From Spartobacteria bacterium AMD-G4 (lineage in GTDB: Bacteria > Verrucomicrobiota > Verrucomicrobiia > Chthoniobacterales > Terrimicrobiaceae): a stretch of DNA of 64,000 nt. Below the pieces are notes generated by a model. It searched no databases. It was not told the DNA's origin and worked only from the letters and a program-made list of their open reading frames with translations. Below are positions 29,164 to 39,759 of the stretch, one piece after another (the first letter of the stretch is position 1; each line of letters starts with the position of its first letter). The translations under genes and the position numbers were made by a program. Location of the stretch: the NCBI GenBank assembly GCA_002290555.1, contig NEUK01000061.1, positions 1 through 64,000 on the forward strand, read 5' to 3'.

Positions 29164-29776
29164 CCTTACCATCCATCGCAAAGGCATCCTCTTTGTCATC
29201 TCCGCCCCGTCCGGAGCCGGCAAGACGACGCTCATCAGTTCACTCCGCCACAAACAGGATTTTGTTTATTCCGTCTCCTGCACCACCCGCGCACCAAGGC
29301 CCGGAGAGGTTCACGGTGAGGATTATTTTTTTCTCACCCAAGACGAATTTCAACAACATGTCACGGATGGCGATTTTCTGGAATACGCCGAGGTTCACGG
29401 TCGTTTTTATGGAACATTGAAATCTACCGTGCTCACCCATCTCATGAACGGTGTGGATGTCTTGCTCGATATCGACACGATTGGCGCTGCCAGTATTCGC
29501 ATGTGTGCCGACCCAATTATCCAAGATGCGCTTGCGGATGTTTTCATCATGCCTCCGGGACTTGATGAACTTGCCCGGAGGCTGCGTAGGCGCGGCACTG
29601 AGAGCGAGGAACAGATTTCCGTGCGCCTTAAGAACGCCTTTGGAGAAATGGAAAAGTGGCGAGCCTATCGATACACAATCATCAGCGGATCCATGGAGGA
29701 GGATATTGAAAAATTTCGCGCCGTGATGCGGGCCGAACGCTACATGAGCTGCAGATTGCAACTTGATTTCGCATGA
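29156..29776 (+). CDS. gmk: Guanylate kinase
   Basis: 'GILFVISAPSGAGKTTLISSLRHKQDFVYSVSCTTRAPRPGEVHGEDYFFLTQDEFQ'. Start uncertain; in-frame TTG at 29156 overlaps yicC stop. Confidence 0.92.
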   Translation: MNSLTIHRKGILFVISAPSGAGKTTLISSLRHKQDFVYSVSCTTRAPRPGEVHGEDYFFLTQDEFQQHVTDGDFLEYAEVHGRFYGTLKSTVLTHLMNGVDVLLDIDTIGAASIRMCADPIIQDALADVFIMPPGLDELARRLRRRGTESEEQISVRLKNAFGEMEKWRAYRYTIISGSMEEDIEKFRAVMRAERYMSCRLQLDFA

Positions 29777-30318
29777 AGAAAAAAAACATCATCCTTGGCG
29801 TCTGCGGCTCAATCGCCTGTTACAAAGCGGCTGAACTGACCAGTCGCCTCACACAGGCCGATCGGAATGTGACTGTGGTAATGACAAAACACGCCACGGA
29901 ATTTGTTGCACCTCTCACTTTCCAGACTCTATCGCGCAACCCGGTGACTACTGGAATTTTCGATGAAAAGGAGTCCTGGCATCCCGGTCACATCTCACTC
30001 GCCGACTCGGCAGACCTTCTGTTGATTGCACCGGCTACCGCAAACACCCTATCAAAGCTCGCATGTGGAATTGCAGATGATGCACTCACATCCATTGCTC
30101 TTGCCACGCACGCGCCGCTTCTCATCGCTCCCGCGATGAACGGAAAAATGTGGATGCATGCGGCCACCCAGGAAAATGTCCTTCGTTTAAAATCCAGAGG
30201 AGCACTCTTCATAGGCCCGGAAGAAGGGTTATTGGCCTGCGGTTATGAGGGTATCGGACGCCTCTGGGATACAATGGGGATTCTGGCTGCCGTTGAAAAA
30301 ATCTTCATTTCGGAGTGA
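29773..30318 (+). CDS. coaC: Phosphopantothenoylcysteine decarboxylase-type flavoprotein (CoaC domain only)
   Basis: 'ILGVCGSIACYKAAELTSRL', 'PATANTLSKLACGIADDALTSIAL', 'IAPAMNGKMWMHAATQENV', 'LLACGYEGIGRLWD'; 181 aa, no CoaB domain. Confidence 0.88.
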   Translation: MKKKNIILGVCGSIACYKAAELTSRLTQADRNVTVVMTKHATEFVAPLTFQTLSRNPVTTGIFDEKESWHPGHISLADSADLLLIAPATANTLSKLACGIADDALTSIALATHAPLLIAPAMNGKMWMHAATQENVLRLKSRGALFIGPEEGLLACGYEGIGRLWDTMGILAAVEKIFISE

Positions 30319-30398
30319 GGCTAATTAGGCCTTCCGATTTTTTTTAAAGAAAAATCACAATATTTAAAAAAAGATATTGACGAGGGAATGCAAGAAAC

Positions 30399-30438
30399 TT
30401 ATTCACAACGGCAGTGAGTTATTCACACGATGTTCACA
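30399..30438 (+). promoter_or_regulatory. Cluster of DnaA-box-like sites
   Basis: Two exact TTATTCACA 9-mers (30399-30407, 30419-30427; consensus TTATNCACA) and ATGTTCACA (30430-30438, two mismatches), next to an A/T-rich tract (~30338-30376). Confidence 0.55.
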
Positions 30439-30479
30439 GACACTTTCCCGCATACGCGGAGAGAAAGGGGGGATATTAA

Positions 30480-30758
30480 ATGCCAGTAGCAAAAAAACCT
30501 GCCGCTAAAAAACCCGTTGCAAAGAAGCCAGTTGCTAAAAAAGCAGCCGCAGCTAAACCTGCAGTTAAGAAAGCAATAGCTCCAAAGCCAGCCGCCAAAA
30601 AGCCAGCCACCAAAAAGCCAGCCGCTCCAAAGCCAGTTGCTAAAAAGCCAGCCGCTCCAAAGCCAGTTGCCAAGAAAGCGCTAGCCAAAAAAGCACCAGC
30701 CGCAAAGGCTCCGGTCAAGAAGCCAGCTGCCAAGAAAGCAGTTGCCAAGAAAAAGTAA
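30480..30758 (+). CDS. Lys/Ala/Pro-rich histone H1-like protein
   Basis: 92 aa, almost entirely [16 protein letters not shown] repeats; exact-phase 30-bp tandem duplication at 30612-30641/30642-30671. Confidence 0.85.
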   Translation: MPVAKKPAAKKPVAKKPVAKKAAAAKPAVKKAIAPKPAAKKPATKKPAAPKPVAKKPAAPKPVAKKALAKKAPAAKAPVKKPAAKKAVAKKK

Positions 30759-30789
30759 CATTCCTGTCTTCAGACAAGTCTTAACAACC

Positions 30790-30829
30790 AAAATGGGAGA
30801 AGTCGCAAGGCTTCTTCCATTTTGTTTTT
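30790..30829 (+). terminator. Rho-independent terminator downstream of H1-like gene
   Basis: AAAATGGGAGAAG-tcgcaagg-CTTCTTCCATTTT (13-bp stem, one G-T wobble) followed by GTTTTT. Confidence 0.85.
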
Positions 30830-30940
30830 CAGCCCGAGGCTCTGAGTTCGCCTGAGTCTTGGAGTTTATAACGACCTCACCGGTGTTTTTTTTCGTTTGC
30901 GCCGCTCCAGCTTTCCGTAAACTAAAGTGCTAAATTACTA

Positions 30941-33900
30941 ATGATTTCATCCACCGAAAAAACCCTCCGCGACCTTCTTGCCCAACGCATCCTTGTTTTG
31001 GACGGCGCCATGGGCACAATGATCCAGCAATATAAATTGCAGGAGGCCGACTACCGCGGCGAAAGATTTGCGGATTGGGAGGGCCAGGATTTAAAGGGCA
31101 ACAACGATCTGCTCGTTCTGACGAAGCCAGAAATCATTCGCGAGATTCACAGCAAATACATCGCGGCAGGCGCCGACATCATCGAGACGAACACCTTTAA
31201 CTCGACGACAATCTCGCAGGCGGATTATGGGCTCGAGCACATTGTTCCGGAGTTGAATCTCGCCGCAGCCAAAGTTGCGAGGGAAGCAGCGGATGCCTTC
31301 ACAGAGAGGCGGGTATTCGTTGCGGGTGCGATTGGCCCGCTCAATCGCACACTGACGATCTCGAGAGATGTCAATGACCCCGGAAAACGCGAAGTGAACT
31401 TCGAGGAGGTCGCAGCTGCCTACACCCAGCAAATCGAAAACCTTGTGGCAGGCGGAGTGGACATTCTGCTCGTGGAAACAATTTTCGACACGCTCAATGC
31501 CAAGGCGGCACTTTTTGCAATTTCCCGCTTTCTTGATACTCACCCGAGCATGCCGGTTATGGCATCGGGCACGATTACCGATCTGAGCGGAAGGACTTTG
31601 ACGGGACAGACGGTGGAGGCTTTTCTGAACTCCCTTGCCCACTTCCCGCTGCTTTCCATCGGCTTGAATTGTGCCCTCGGCCCGAAGGAAATGAGGCCCT
31701 ACATCGAGGAGCTTTCAAGCATCTCGCCATTTTTTGTTAGCACTTATCCCAACGCTGGACTGCCTGATCCCCTTTCGCCTACAGGATTCCCCGAAACTCC
31801 CGAGAGTCTGGCACCACAACTCCTCGAGTGGGCGGAGCGAGGTTGGTTGAATATTATTGGCGGGTGTTGCGGGACAACGCCAGATCACATCAAAGTCATC
31901 GCCGATGCGGTGCGTAGCTTACCCCCGCGTCGGATTCCTGCTCGCGCAAAGACCCTGCGACTCAGTGGACTCGAATCCTTCACCGCCAGTCCCATCATTC
32001 CTTTTATCAATATCGGCGAGCGCACCAATGTCACAGGTTCGCCAAAATTCGCGAAGCTCATCCTCGCCGAAAACTACGATGAAGCGCTCTCCGTGGCGCG
32101 TCAGCAGGTTGAGGCCGGGGCGCAGATCATTGATGTGAACATGGACGAGGGCATGCTCGATGGGGCAGCGGCGATGACGAAATTTCTGAACCTTGTTGCC
32201 AGCGAACCGGATATTTCCCGCGTTCCCGTGATGATTGATTCTTCAAAATGGGAGGTGCTCGAAGCGGGCTTGCGATGTGTGCAGGGCAAATGCGTCGTCA
32301 ACTCAATAAGCCTGAAGGAGGGGCCTGACAAATTCAAGGAACAGGCGCGCCTCATACGCGCCTACGGAGCCGCTGCGATCGTCATGGCCTTCGATGAACA
32401 GGGACAGGCTGATGGATTCGAGCGCAAGGTTCAAATCTGCGAACGCGCCTATCGTATGCTTGTTGACGAGGTGGGATTCCCACCGGAGGACATTATTTTC
32501 GATCCAAATATCCTGACGGTTGCCACTGGCATAGAGGAGCACAATGACTACGCAAATGCGTTTATCAATGCGACGCGCTGGATCAAGGAAAACCTCCCGT
32601 TCGCCCGCGTGAGCGGAGGCATCAGCAACATCTCGTTTTCATTCCGGGGCAACAACCCCGTGCGCGAAGCCATGCATGCCGCATTTCTTTACCATGCTAT
32701 CAAAGCAGGCCTCGACATGGGTATTGTGAATGCCGGACAGCTCGGCATCTACGAGGAAATCCCGAAAGACCTTCTTGAGCTCATTGAGGATGTTCTGCTG
32801 AACCGCCGCTCCGATTCCACAGAGCGGCTTGTTACATTTGCGGAGAACTTTAAATCTTCGAAAACAGGCGGCACCGGCTCGGCGCCTGTCCAAGACACGG
32901 CCTGGCGCGAACTCCCCGTCGAGAAGCGCCTCCAGCATGCTCTGATCAAAGGTATTGTGGACCACATCGATGCCGACACCGAGGAGGCCTTGAAAAAATA
33001 TGGGAAGCCCCTCTTGGTCATCGAAGGCCCTCTCATGGACGGTATGAAAATCGTTGGCGACCTCTTCGGCGCGGGGAAAATGTTCCTTCCCCAGGTCGTG
33101 AAAAGTGCGCGTGTGATGAAGAAGTCTGTCGCATGGCTCACCCCACTGATGGAGCTTGAGCGGGCCGCCAATCCCAACGCCCGCACACAGGGCCGCATTC
33201 TCATGGCGACGGTGAAAGGTGATGTCCACGACATCGGCAAAAACATCGTTGGCGTTGTTCTGGCCTGCAACAATTACGAGGTGATCGACATGGGCGTTAT
33301 GGTTAGCTGCGACAAAATCCTTGCCGCGGCGCAGGAGAAAGAGTGCGACATTATCGGCCTCTCTGGCCTCATCACCCCATCGCTCGACGAAATGATCCAC
33401 GTGGCCAAGGAAATGCAGCGGCTTGGTCTTACCAAACCTCTTATGATTGGAGGAGCGACCACCAGTCGGGCGCACACGGCTGTCAAAATCTCTCAATTTT
33501 ACCCCGCAGGTGTTGTTCATGTCCTTGACGCCTCGCGAGCGGTAAATGTGGCCAGTTCGCTCCTCAATCCCGACCAGAAACCAGAATTTCTCGCGAGTAT
33601 GGAGTCCGACTACGAAAATCTCCGCATCCAGCATGCCGGACGACAAGCCGGCAAGCCAATGCTTCCACTCCAAGAAGCCTCTGCAAACGCCCCTAAGCTC
33701 TCCCACGACAACATAGCTGTACCGACCCAGACTGGGGCTGTGGTCTTTGACTCCAAAACGCTGGGAAACGTTTCGCTGAAGGATCTCATTCCCTTCATCG
33801 ACTGGACGCCGTTTTTCCACACATGGGAATTACGCGGGAGATATCCCGCGATTTTTAACGACCCGCATTGCGGAGTCGAGGCCAAGAAACTTTTCGACGA

Positions 33901-34681
33901 GGCGCAGCAACTTCTGGCGGAGATCGTAGCAGAGGACAGTCTGCAACTGCGCGGAGTCTGCGGGCTTTTCCCGGCAAATGCCGATGGCGAGGACATTGTG
34001 GTCTACACGGATGAGACGCGCACCGAGGAGGCAACTCGCTTCTACGGGCTGCGGCAACAGATGAAGAAGCCTGAAGGGCAGTTCAACCTCTCCATAGCCG
34101 ACTTTGTCGCACCATCGCCCGCCAAGGATTACATAGGCGCTTTTGCTGTCACCTCGGGACACGGAATGCCCGAGCTGGTCAAAAAATTCAAAGCGGCGCA
34201 TGACGACTATAATGTCATTATGACCGAGGCTCTTGCCGACCGCTTTGCAGAGGCGTTCGCAGAATACATGCACAAATTCGCCCGAGGCGTGTGGGGCTTC
34301 GGCGAAAGTGAGAACCTCACGCCCGATGAAATCATCCGTGAAAAATACCGTGGTATTCGCCCCGCACCGGGCTACCCCGCACAGCCAGACCACACGGAGA
34401 AATGGGCCATCTGGAAGCTCCTCGATGCCGAGCAAAATACCGGCATCACACTCACGGAGAGTCTTGCCATGTTTCCAGCCAGTAGCGTGAGCGGGCTCTA
34501 TTTTGGACATCCCGAATCCAAATACTTCGCCGTGGGAAAAATCGAGCGCGACCAGATCGAAAGCTATGCACAACGAAAAGGCATGTCGGTGGAGGAAGCC
34601 GAAAAATGGCTCCAACCCTACCTCAACTACAATCCCGACAGCCAACTCACGCGGCCCTGTCAGCCTGGTGCCAGCAACTGA
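30941..34681 (+). CDS. metH: Cobalamin-dependent methionine synthase
   Basis: '[31 protein letters not shown]', '[14 protein letters not shown]', pterin-binding domain, '[28 protein letters not shown]', activation domain. Confidence 0.97.
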   Translation: MISSTEKTLRDLLAQRILVLDGAMGTMIQQYKLQEADYRGERFADWEGQDLKGNNDLLVLTKPEIIREIHSKYIAAGADIIETNTFNSTTISQADYGLEHIVPELNLAAAKVAREAADAFTERRVFVAGAIGPLNRTLTISRDVNDPGKREVNFEEVAAAYTQQIENLVAGGVDILLVETIFDTLNAKAALFAISRFLDTHPSMPVMASGTITDLSGRTLTGQTVEAFLNSLAHFPLLSIGLNCALGPKEMRPYIEELSSISPFFVSTYPNAGLPDPLSPTGFPETPESLAPQLLEWAERGWLNIIGGCCGTTPDHIKVIADAVRSLPPRRIPARAKTLRLSGLESFTASPIIPFINIGERTNVTGSPKFAKLILAENYDEALSVARQQVEAGAQIIDVNMDEGMLDGAAAMTKFLNLVASEPDISRVPVMIDSSKWEVLEAGLRCVQGKCVVNSISLKEGPDKFKEQARLIRAYGAAAIVMAFDEQGQADGFERKVQICERAYRMLVDEVGFPPEDIIFDPNILTVATGIEEHNDYANAFINATRWIKENLPFARVSGGISNISFSFRGNNPVREAMHAAFLYHAIKAGLDMGIVNAGQLGIYEEIPKDLLELIEDVLLNRRSDSTERLVTFAENFKSSKTGGTGSAPVQDTAWRELPVEKRLQHALIKGIVDHIDADTEEALKKYGKPLLVIEGPLMDGMKIVGDLFGAGKMFLPQVVKSARVMKKSVAWLTPLMELERAANPNARTQGRILMATVKGDVHDIGKNIVGVVLACNNYEVIDMGVMVSCDKILAAAQEKECDIIGLSGLITPSLDEMIHVAKEMQRLGLTKPLMIGGATTSRAHTAVKISQFYPAGVVHVLDASRAVNVASSLLNPDQKPEFLASMESDYENLRIQHAGRQAGKPMLPLQEASANAPKLSHDNIAVPTQTGAVVFDSKTLGNVSLKDLIPFIDWTPFFHTWELRGRYPAIFNDPHCGVEAKKLFDEAQQLLAEIVAEDSLQLRGVCGLFPANADGEDIVVYTDETRTEEATRFYGLRQQMKKPEGQFNLSIADFVAPSPAKDYIGAFAVTSGHGMPELVKKFKAAHDDYNVIMTEALADRFAEAFAEYMHKFARGVWGFGESENLTPDEIIREKYRGIRPAPGYPAQPDHTEKWAIWKLLDAEQNTGITLTESLAMFPASSVSGLYFGHPESKYFAVGKIERDQIESYAQRKGMSVEEAEKWLQPYLNYNPDSQLTRPCQPGASN

Positions 34682-34690
34682 TTTTTAGAT

Positions 34691-36337
34691 ATGAAAACTC
34701 TCGTCATCGGTCACCGAAATCCGGATATGGACTCGATCTGCTCTGCCATCGGATACGCGGAATTCAAGCGTGCCACCGGAATGGAAAGTGCTGTAGCCGC
34801 TCGCTGTGGGAACACCAACCAGCGCATCGATTTTGCTTTAGAGAAGTTCGGCTTGGATTCACCTGTTTTCTTTGCCGATGTTTACCCCCGTATCGAGGAT
34901 GTCATGCAACGGAATGTCGTCAGCATCCACCGCGATGCTCCTGTTTATCAGGCGATGACACGCTTTGGCGAAGACAAGTTTCGTGGCCTGCCGGTCGTGG
35001 ATGATGCACGCAACTGCATCGGACTCCTCTCCGCATTCAAACTTGGAAAATATCTTTTTCCGCCGATTGAAAACCTGTCTTCCAGTCGGATTGTGGAGGC
35101 TTCGATTGCTCATATTCGCGATGCGATACGGGGAATGCTCATTACAGGCAGGGAAGATACCGTCGTTCGCCCACGAACGCTGGTTGTCGCGGCCATGCTT
35201 ACCGAATCCTTCCAAAAACGTCTTGAGCAGCTCGATATTCCTTCCACCGTTCTGATTGTTGGAGATCGTTGGAATATTCAGGAACTCTCCATCATCGCTG
35301 GCGTGCCAGCCATCATCATCACAAACAACTTCTCCCCGCCGGATAAGATTCTCGCACTCGCGCAGGAGCATGGCGCCACATTGCTCTCCTCTCCGCACGA
35401 TACCGCGACGACGACTCTTTTGGCCCGGGCTGCCGTAACGGCCGGGCAAATGCTCTCGCCGGATTTCGCCTGTATTCCCGGCGATGCCACCTTGAGGCAG
35501 ACGCGGAGCGACCTCGCCTTGTCGTCCCAGTTCGCCTTTCCCGTTATCGGAGCCAATGGTCGGATGCAGGGTATTATTTCCAAGGGCGACCTCCTCAGGC
35601 CTGCGCCGCGTGAACTGATCCTGGTTGATCATAACGAACTGACCCAGGCTGTGGCGGGCGCCGAGGAAGTTCCCATTATCGAAATCCTGGACCACCACCG
35701 CATTGGAGTCGCCCCAACCCAACAGCCGATCCTTTTTGTGAATCGACCCGTCGGATCTACCAGCACAATCGTGGCCGATTGTTTTCGCCAGGCTCGCATA
35801 CCCATTCCCAAGCCCATTGCTGGATTGCTCATGTGCGGCATGATATCCGACACGCTCAACCTCACCTCACCCACGACTACTCAAGTGGACAGAGAAATTA
35901 TGGAGGAGCTTTCCAAAATATGCGGCATTCAGCCTTCGGACCTTGCCAGCGAAATTTTCAGTGTGGGTTCGCCGCTGCTCACATTAACAACAAAAAATGT
36001 GATTACGGCCGACTGTAAGGAATACGAGGAAAGGACCGTGGTTTTCAGTGTCTCGCAAATTGAGGAAATCAGCTTCTCCCAGCTCGAAAAAAAGCGTTCC
36101 GAGCTGATCGAGGAACTCGAAAAATACCGAGCCTCGCACAATTACTTCTTCTCCGCACTCCTTGTCACAGATGTGAACACCCAGAACTCGATTTTGTTTG
36201 TCCGAGGTTCGGAGTCTTTCACCCGCTTGATTGGATTCCCGGAGGATGGCAGCGACTCTTGGCGGTTGGACGGAATCGTTTCGCGCAAGAAGCAACTTTT
36301 GCCCTATCTCACCCAAACATTGGCGCGTATGGCTTGA
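34691..36337 (+). CDS. Family II inorganic pyrophosphatase with CBS/DRTGG regulatory insert
   Basis: 'VIGHRNPDMDSICSAIGYAEFKR', CBS region 'VMQRNVVSIHRDAPVYQAMTRFGEDKFRGLPVVDD', DRTGG-like, 'LVDHNELTQAV', 'ILDHHRIG', 'RPVGSTSTIVADCF'. Confidence 0.93.
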   Translation: MKTLVIGHRNPDMDSICSAIGYAEFKRATGMESAVAARCGNTNQRIDFALEKFGLDSPVFFADVYPRIEDVMQRNVVSIHRDAPVYQAMTRFGEDKFRGLPVVDDARNCIGLLSAFKLGKYLFPPIENLSSSRIVEASIAHIRDAIRGMLITGREDTVVRPRTLVVAAMLTESFQKRLEQLDIPSTVLIVGDRWNIQELSIIAGVPAIIITNNFSPPDKILALAQEHGATLLSSPHDTATTTLLARAAVTAGQMLSPDFACIPGDATLRQTRSDLALSSQFAFPVIGANGRMQGIISKGDLLRPAPRELILVDHNELTQAVAGAEEVPIIEILDHHRIGVAPTQQPILFVNRPVGSTSTIVADCFRQARIPIPKPIAGLLMCGMISDTLNLTSPTTTQVDREIMEELSKICGIQPSDLASEIFSVGSPLLTLTTKNVITADCKEYEERTVVFSVSQIEEISFSQLEKKRSELIEELEKYRASHNYFFSALLVTDVNTQNSILFVRGSESFTRLIGFPEDGSDSWRLDGIVSRKKQLLPYLTQTLARMA

Positions 36338-36356
36338 ACAAAAAGCAACGCCATCC

Positions 36357-36872
36357 ATGAAGACCGGAGACAATCTGACTGGTGCGCTCCTCGTGGCGCA
36401 CCCCTGCCTGCAGGATCCGAATTTTCGCAGGACGATCATTTTTCTCTCTGAGCACAGTCCTGAAGATGGCGCGACCGGTTTTGTTTTGAATCGTCCGTTG
36501 CGGATTTCGGAAACGAAAGGAACTGGTGTTCCTGTCTTTTCAGGAGGGCCCGTGTGCACAGATCAGACACTACTCGCAAGTCTTCAATGGCGCGAAAATC
36601 CAACGGTCGTGGCCTTCCGCGCCTTTCTCTCCGACGCGGAATGCTCTCGGGATGGATGGGAGAGGGGTCTTCGAATTTTTGAAGGTTGCTCGGGCTGGTC
36701 GCCCGGCCAACTCGAACATGAGATCGAGGACAACACATGGCTCGTCCTCGCCCCCACGCGCGAGTTGATAGAAATGAACATTCCCGGTGACGCTTGGAAA
36801 ACAATAATGCGCCATGCGAGCCCGCACCTACACTTGCTCTCCGAAGCGCCTGATGATCCCAGAGCAAACTGA
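36357..36872 (+). CDS. YqgE/AlgH family protein
   Basis: 'LTGALLVAHPCLQDPNFRRTIIFLSEHSPEDGATGFVLNRPL', 'VFSGGPV', 'GCSGWSPGQLEHEIEDNTWLVL'. Confidence 0.9.
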   Translation: MKTGDNLTGALLVAHPCLQDPNFRRTIIFLSEHSPEDGATGFVLNRPLRISETKGTGVPVFSGGPVCTDQTLLASLQWRENPTVVAFRAFLSDAECSRDGWERGLRIFEGCSGWSPGQLEHEIEDNTWLVLAPTRELIEMNIPGDAWKTIMRHASPHLHLLSEAPDDPRAN

Positions 36873-36981
36873 TTTTTTGCAGTGCTGAGAACGCTCCTGC
36901 CAACAAAAATTTCTCCCCTTACTGGGAGCAAATCCTTGATCAAACATGACGCACTCCTCAGCAGGCCTATTCGATAAAAAT

Positions 36982-37012
36982 AAAAACCGGCCTGAAGATC
37001 AAGCCGGTTTTT
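36982..37012. terminator. Bidirectional terminator between convergent genes
   Basis: AAAAACCGGC-ctgaagatcaa-GCCGGTTTTT. Confidence 0.85.
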
Positions 37013-37040
37013 ATTGTGAAAAACTTTTGGAGAGGGGCTG

Positions 37041-37541
37041 TTATTTCACAACACCAAACTCCGCGCGGCGGTTTAGGGCCCATGCCTGCTCGTTGCTGGC
37101 AGGATCGACCGGCATCTCACTGCCGAAGCTAACAGTCTGGATGCTGTCGATATTCACTCCTGCATCGATGAGAGCTTGGCGAACGGCTTGGGCACGGCGT
37201 TCACCAAGACCACGGTTGTATTCCTGAGTGCCACGCTCATCAGTGAATCCCGCAATGATGAGTCGCTTGGAGGAGTTCTTCATGGCCGTGGCCACTTGCT
37301 GCACCTTTGATGTCTCAGCTGGTTCGACGATGTAACTGTCATAACCGAAGCTAACCGGCGAGAACTGACCCTTTGTCACGCTCTCGCTAAAGAAATTTGC
37401 CCCGCCCTCAAAGCGTTCGGGAAGAGGAGTGCTCGTCACAAAATCTCCATCAATACCGGCGAATTGATCGGATTTTTTTTTGTTACAAGAGGAAAGAGAC
37501 ACAACGGCTACCATGGCGACGAGTGGAAGGAAAAATTTCAT
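37041..37541 (-). CDS. OmpA/Pal-family lipoprotein
   Basis: Lipobox 'VVSLSSCNKKK'; 'RLIIAGFTDERGTQEYNRGLGERRAQAVRQALIDAGV...NRRAEFGVVK'. Confidence 0.92.
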   Translation of the reverse strand: MKFFLPLVAMVAVVSLSSCNKKKSDQFAGIDGDFVTSTPLPERFEGGANFFSESVTKGQFSPVSFGYDSYIVEPAETSKVQQVATAMKNSSKRLIIAGFTDERGTQEYNRGLGERRAQAVRQALIDAGVNIDSIQTVSFGSEMPVDPASNEQAWALNRRAEFGVVK

Positions 37542-37825
37542 GACCCAAGGATGTCTGATTTTAGAGAAAATTCAAGATGGAGCTTATGAATAATTCGATA
37601 AACAAAAAAAGATGGGCAAACTGGCGTCGCCACCTCCTTTTTTTGTTTACTAAGGCTCGGTGTCTGGGCCGATAAGCCACGCACGGCAATCCCGCCCAGC
37701 GAACCGACACAATCTCCTCGAACAAATCGACGGCATCAAGACCCCTCAACCCGGGACTCTGGAAGAACGGGTTCTTTTCTAAAAGAGTCTTTTCAGCGTT
37801 TCTTGTTTTCCTGTTTACTTGCCGG

Positions 37826-38785
37826 ATGTCACGCATACCAGTCACCATTCTTACCGGCTTCCTTGGGGCCGGGAAAACCACTCTCTTGAATCGCATTCTG
37901 GGGGAGAAACACGGTCTCCGAATTGCGGTGATCGAAAATGAATTTGGCGAGATTGGCATCGACCATGAACTGGTCATCAATGCCGAGGAGGAGTTGTTTG
38001 AAATGAACAACGGCTGCATTTGTTGCACGGTGCGCGGGGATTTGATCCGCATCTTGGGGAACCTCATGAAGCGCCGCGACAAGTTCGACCACATCCTGAT
38101 CGAGACGACCGGCCTGGCTGATCCAGGACCTGTGGTGCAGACTTTCTTTGTGGATGAGGAGTTGCGGGAGCAGACGGTGGTGAATGGCGTGGTGACGGTG
38201 GTGGACGCGCATCATTTTTCGCGACATGTCGGCGAGACGCACGAAGCCGAGGAGCAGGTGGCGTTTGCCGATGTGATCATCCTCAACAAGTGCGACCTCG
38301 CGACTCCCGGGGAGCTGGAGGCAACCGAGCTGCGCATCCGCGCCATAAACGCCCTCGCCGTCATCCACCACACGACGCGCGCGGAGATCGACATTAAAAA
38401 AGTGCTCGAAGTGGGCGGCTTCAACCTCGACCGCGCCACGGAAATCAACCCCCACTTTCTCGATGCGCATGGACACCACCATCACCACCACTCGGATATC
38501 TCGAGCGTGGGCATCGAAGCCGAGGGGGAGTGCGATGGCAAAAAACTCAACGACTGGATTTCGAAACTCGTGCGCGATCAGGGGCAGGACATTTTCCGTA
38601 TGAAGGGAATTTTTGCCGTGAAGGGCCAGGCCGACCGCGTGGTTTTTCAGGGCGTGCACATGCTCATTGATGCAGCCAGTGGAGGGCCCTGGGCGGGTCG
38701 TCCTCGTAAGAACAGCCTTGTTTTCATCGGGCGCAAACTCGATCGCGAAGCCCTCACCAGCGGATTCCGCTCCTGCCTCTCTTGA
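37826..38785 (+). CDS. COG0523 (CobW/ZNG1-like) GTPase metallochaperone
   Basis: 'VTILTGFLGAGKTTLLNRIL', 'IENEFGEIGID', 'MNNGCICCTVRGDL' (CxCC), 'ETTGLADPGP', 'ILNKCDL', His-rich 'HGHHHHHHSD'. Confidence 0.95.
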   Translation: MSRIPVTILTGFLGAGKTTLLNRILGEKHGLRIAVIENEFGEIGIDHELVINAEEELFEMNNGCICCTVRGDLIRILGNLMKRRDKFDHILIETTGLADPGPVVQTFFVDEELREQTVVNGVVTVVDAHHFSRHVGETHEAEEQVAFADVIILNKCDLATPGELEATELRIRAINALAVIHHTTRAEIDIKKVLEVGGFNLDRATEINPHFLDAHGHHHHHHSDISSVGIEAEGECDGKKLNDWISKLVRDQGQDIFRMKGIFAVKGQADRVVFQGVHMLIDAASGGPWAGRPRKNSLVFIGRKLDREALTSGFRSCLS

Positions 38786-39759
38786 AAAGCCCCGGCTCGA
38801 TCACTGCGGGGGATCACCTCCTCGACCTGAAATGGAACCCTGAGGGGACGCGATTGCTTGTGACTCCCGCCACCGGCCCTGTGCTTGTGACGGACGAGGC
38901 CGCAGCGCTGCTGGAGGAACTCCCTGGGCACGGCATGGGAAATGGAAGCTCTGCCTGGTTTGCCGGTGAGCCTGTGACTTGCGGGTATGACGGAAAAATC
39001 CACTTCGGTTCGCGGGAATGGAAGCCCGGGCGGGGGATGATCGAGCATGTGCGGACGAGTCCGGATGGATCGCTCCTCGCTGCGGGGCAAGGTAAAACGC
39101 TTCACATTTTCGATGCGGCTGGGAGTGATGAACAAAGCCTGCGCGACCTGCCGACCGTGGTGTCAGATTTTGCATGGAATCCCAAGTCGCCAGCAGAGAT
39201 CGCCACAGCGGGTGCGGGCGGGGCGGTGCTCTGGAGGCTTGGCGAGAAAGAACCCTTTGCCCGCTTTGACTGGGGCGGCGCGAGCCTACAGGTGCGTTGG
39301 AGCAATGATGGACGCTGGCTGGCCACGGCGGATCAGACCCCGAGCGTGCATGTTTACGATATTCCAAAGGACACCCCTCTTAAAATGGAGGGGTTCGAAT
39401 CCAAGGTTCGTGCACTGGCCTTTTCTACTGACGGGAAGCGCCTCGCCACAGCGGGTAGTCCAGTGGTGACTGTCTGGCCCTGCGCCTCCTCAAAAGGTCC
39501 GGATGGAGCACGGCCCATTCAGGTCGATGGCAGCGAAAGCGAAGTGCAGGCTCTGGATTTCTCACCCGTCACGGGGCAACTCGCGACTGGTGACGGAAAG
39601 GGAACGCTATTAGTGGTGACCTTTGAGAAGGGCCAGTTCCGTCGCAAGCGTGTGCGGCTCGATTCAGGCATCAGCACCTTGGCATGGCATCCCTCCAAAC
39701 CGCTTATGGCTGTGGGCCATGAAAGCGGATCTGTGATCTTACTTTCGCTCGAGGCCTAA
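38782..39759 (+). CDS. WD40-repeat protein, coupled to COG0523 GTPase
   Basis: Repeated motifs 'LKWNPEGTRLLVTP', 'VRWSNDGRWLATADQTPSVHVYDI', 'LAFSTDGKRLATAGSPVVTVW', 'LAWHPSKPLMAVGHESGSVILLSL'; TTG start overlaps the GTPase stop. Confidence 0.85.
   Translation: MKSPGSITAGDHLLDLKWNPEGTRLLVTPATGPVLVTDEAAALLEELPGHGMGNGSSAWFAGEPVTCGYDGKIHFGSREWKPGRGMIEHVRTSPDGSLLAAGQGKTLHIFDAAGSDEQSLRDLPTVVSDFAWNPKSPAEIATAGAGGAVLWRLGEKEPFARFDWGGASLQVRWSNDGRWLATADQTPSVHVYDIPKDTPLKMEGFESKVRALAFSTDGKRLATAGSPVVTVWPCASSKGPDGARPIQVDGSESEVQALDFSPVTGQLATGDGKGTLLVVTFEKGQFRRKRVRLDSGISTLAWHPSKPLMAVGHESGSVILLSLEA

Noticed and set aside
30476-30748. Antisense 90-aa '[18 protein letters not shown]' ORF
   Set aside because: Complement of the KKPAA repeat gene; looks hydrophobic only because of the repeat composition.
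30759-30940. SAM or cobalamin riboswitch upstream of metH
   Set aside because: Only a terminator hairpin for the upstream gene was recognisable; no riboswitch core motif seen by eye.
32639-33820. 393-aa antisense ORF within metH
   Set aside because: Sense strand is clearly MetH; composition typical of a shadow ORF.
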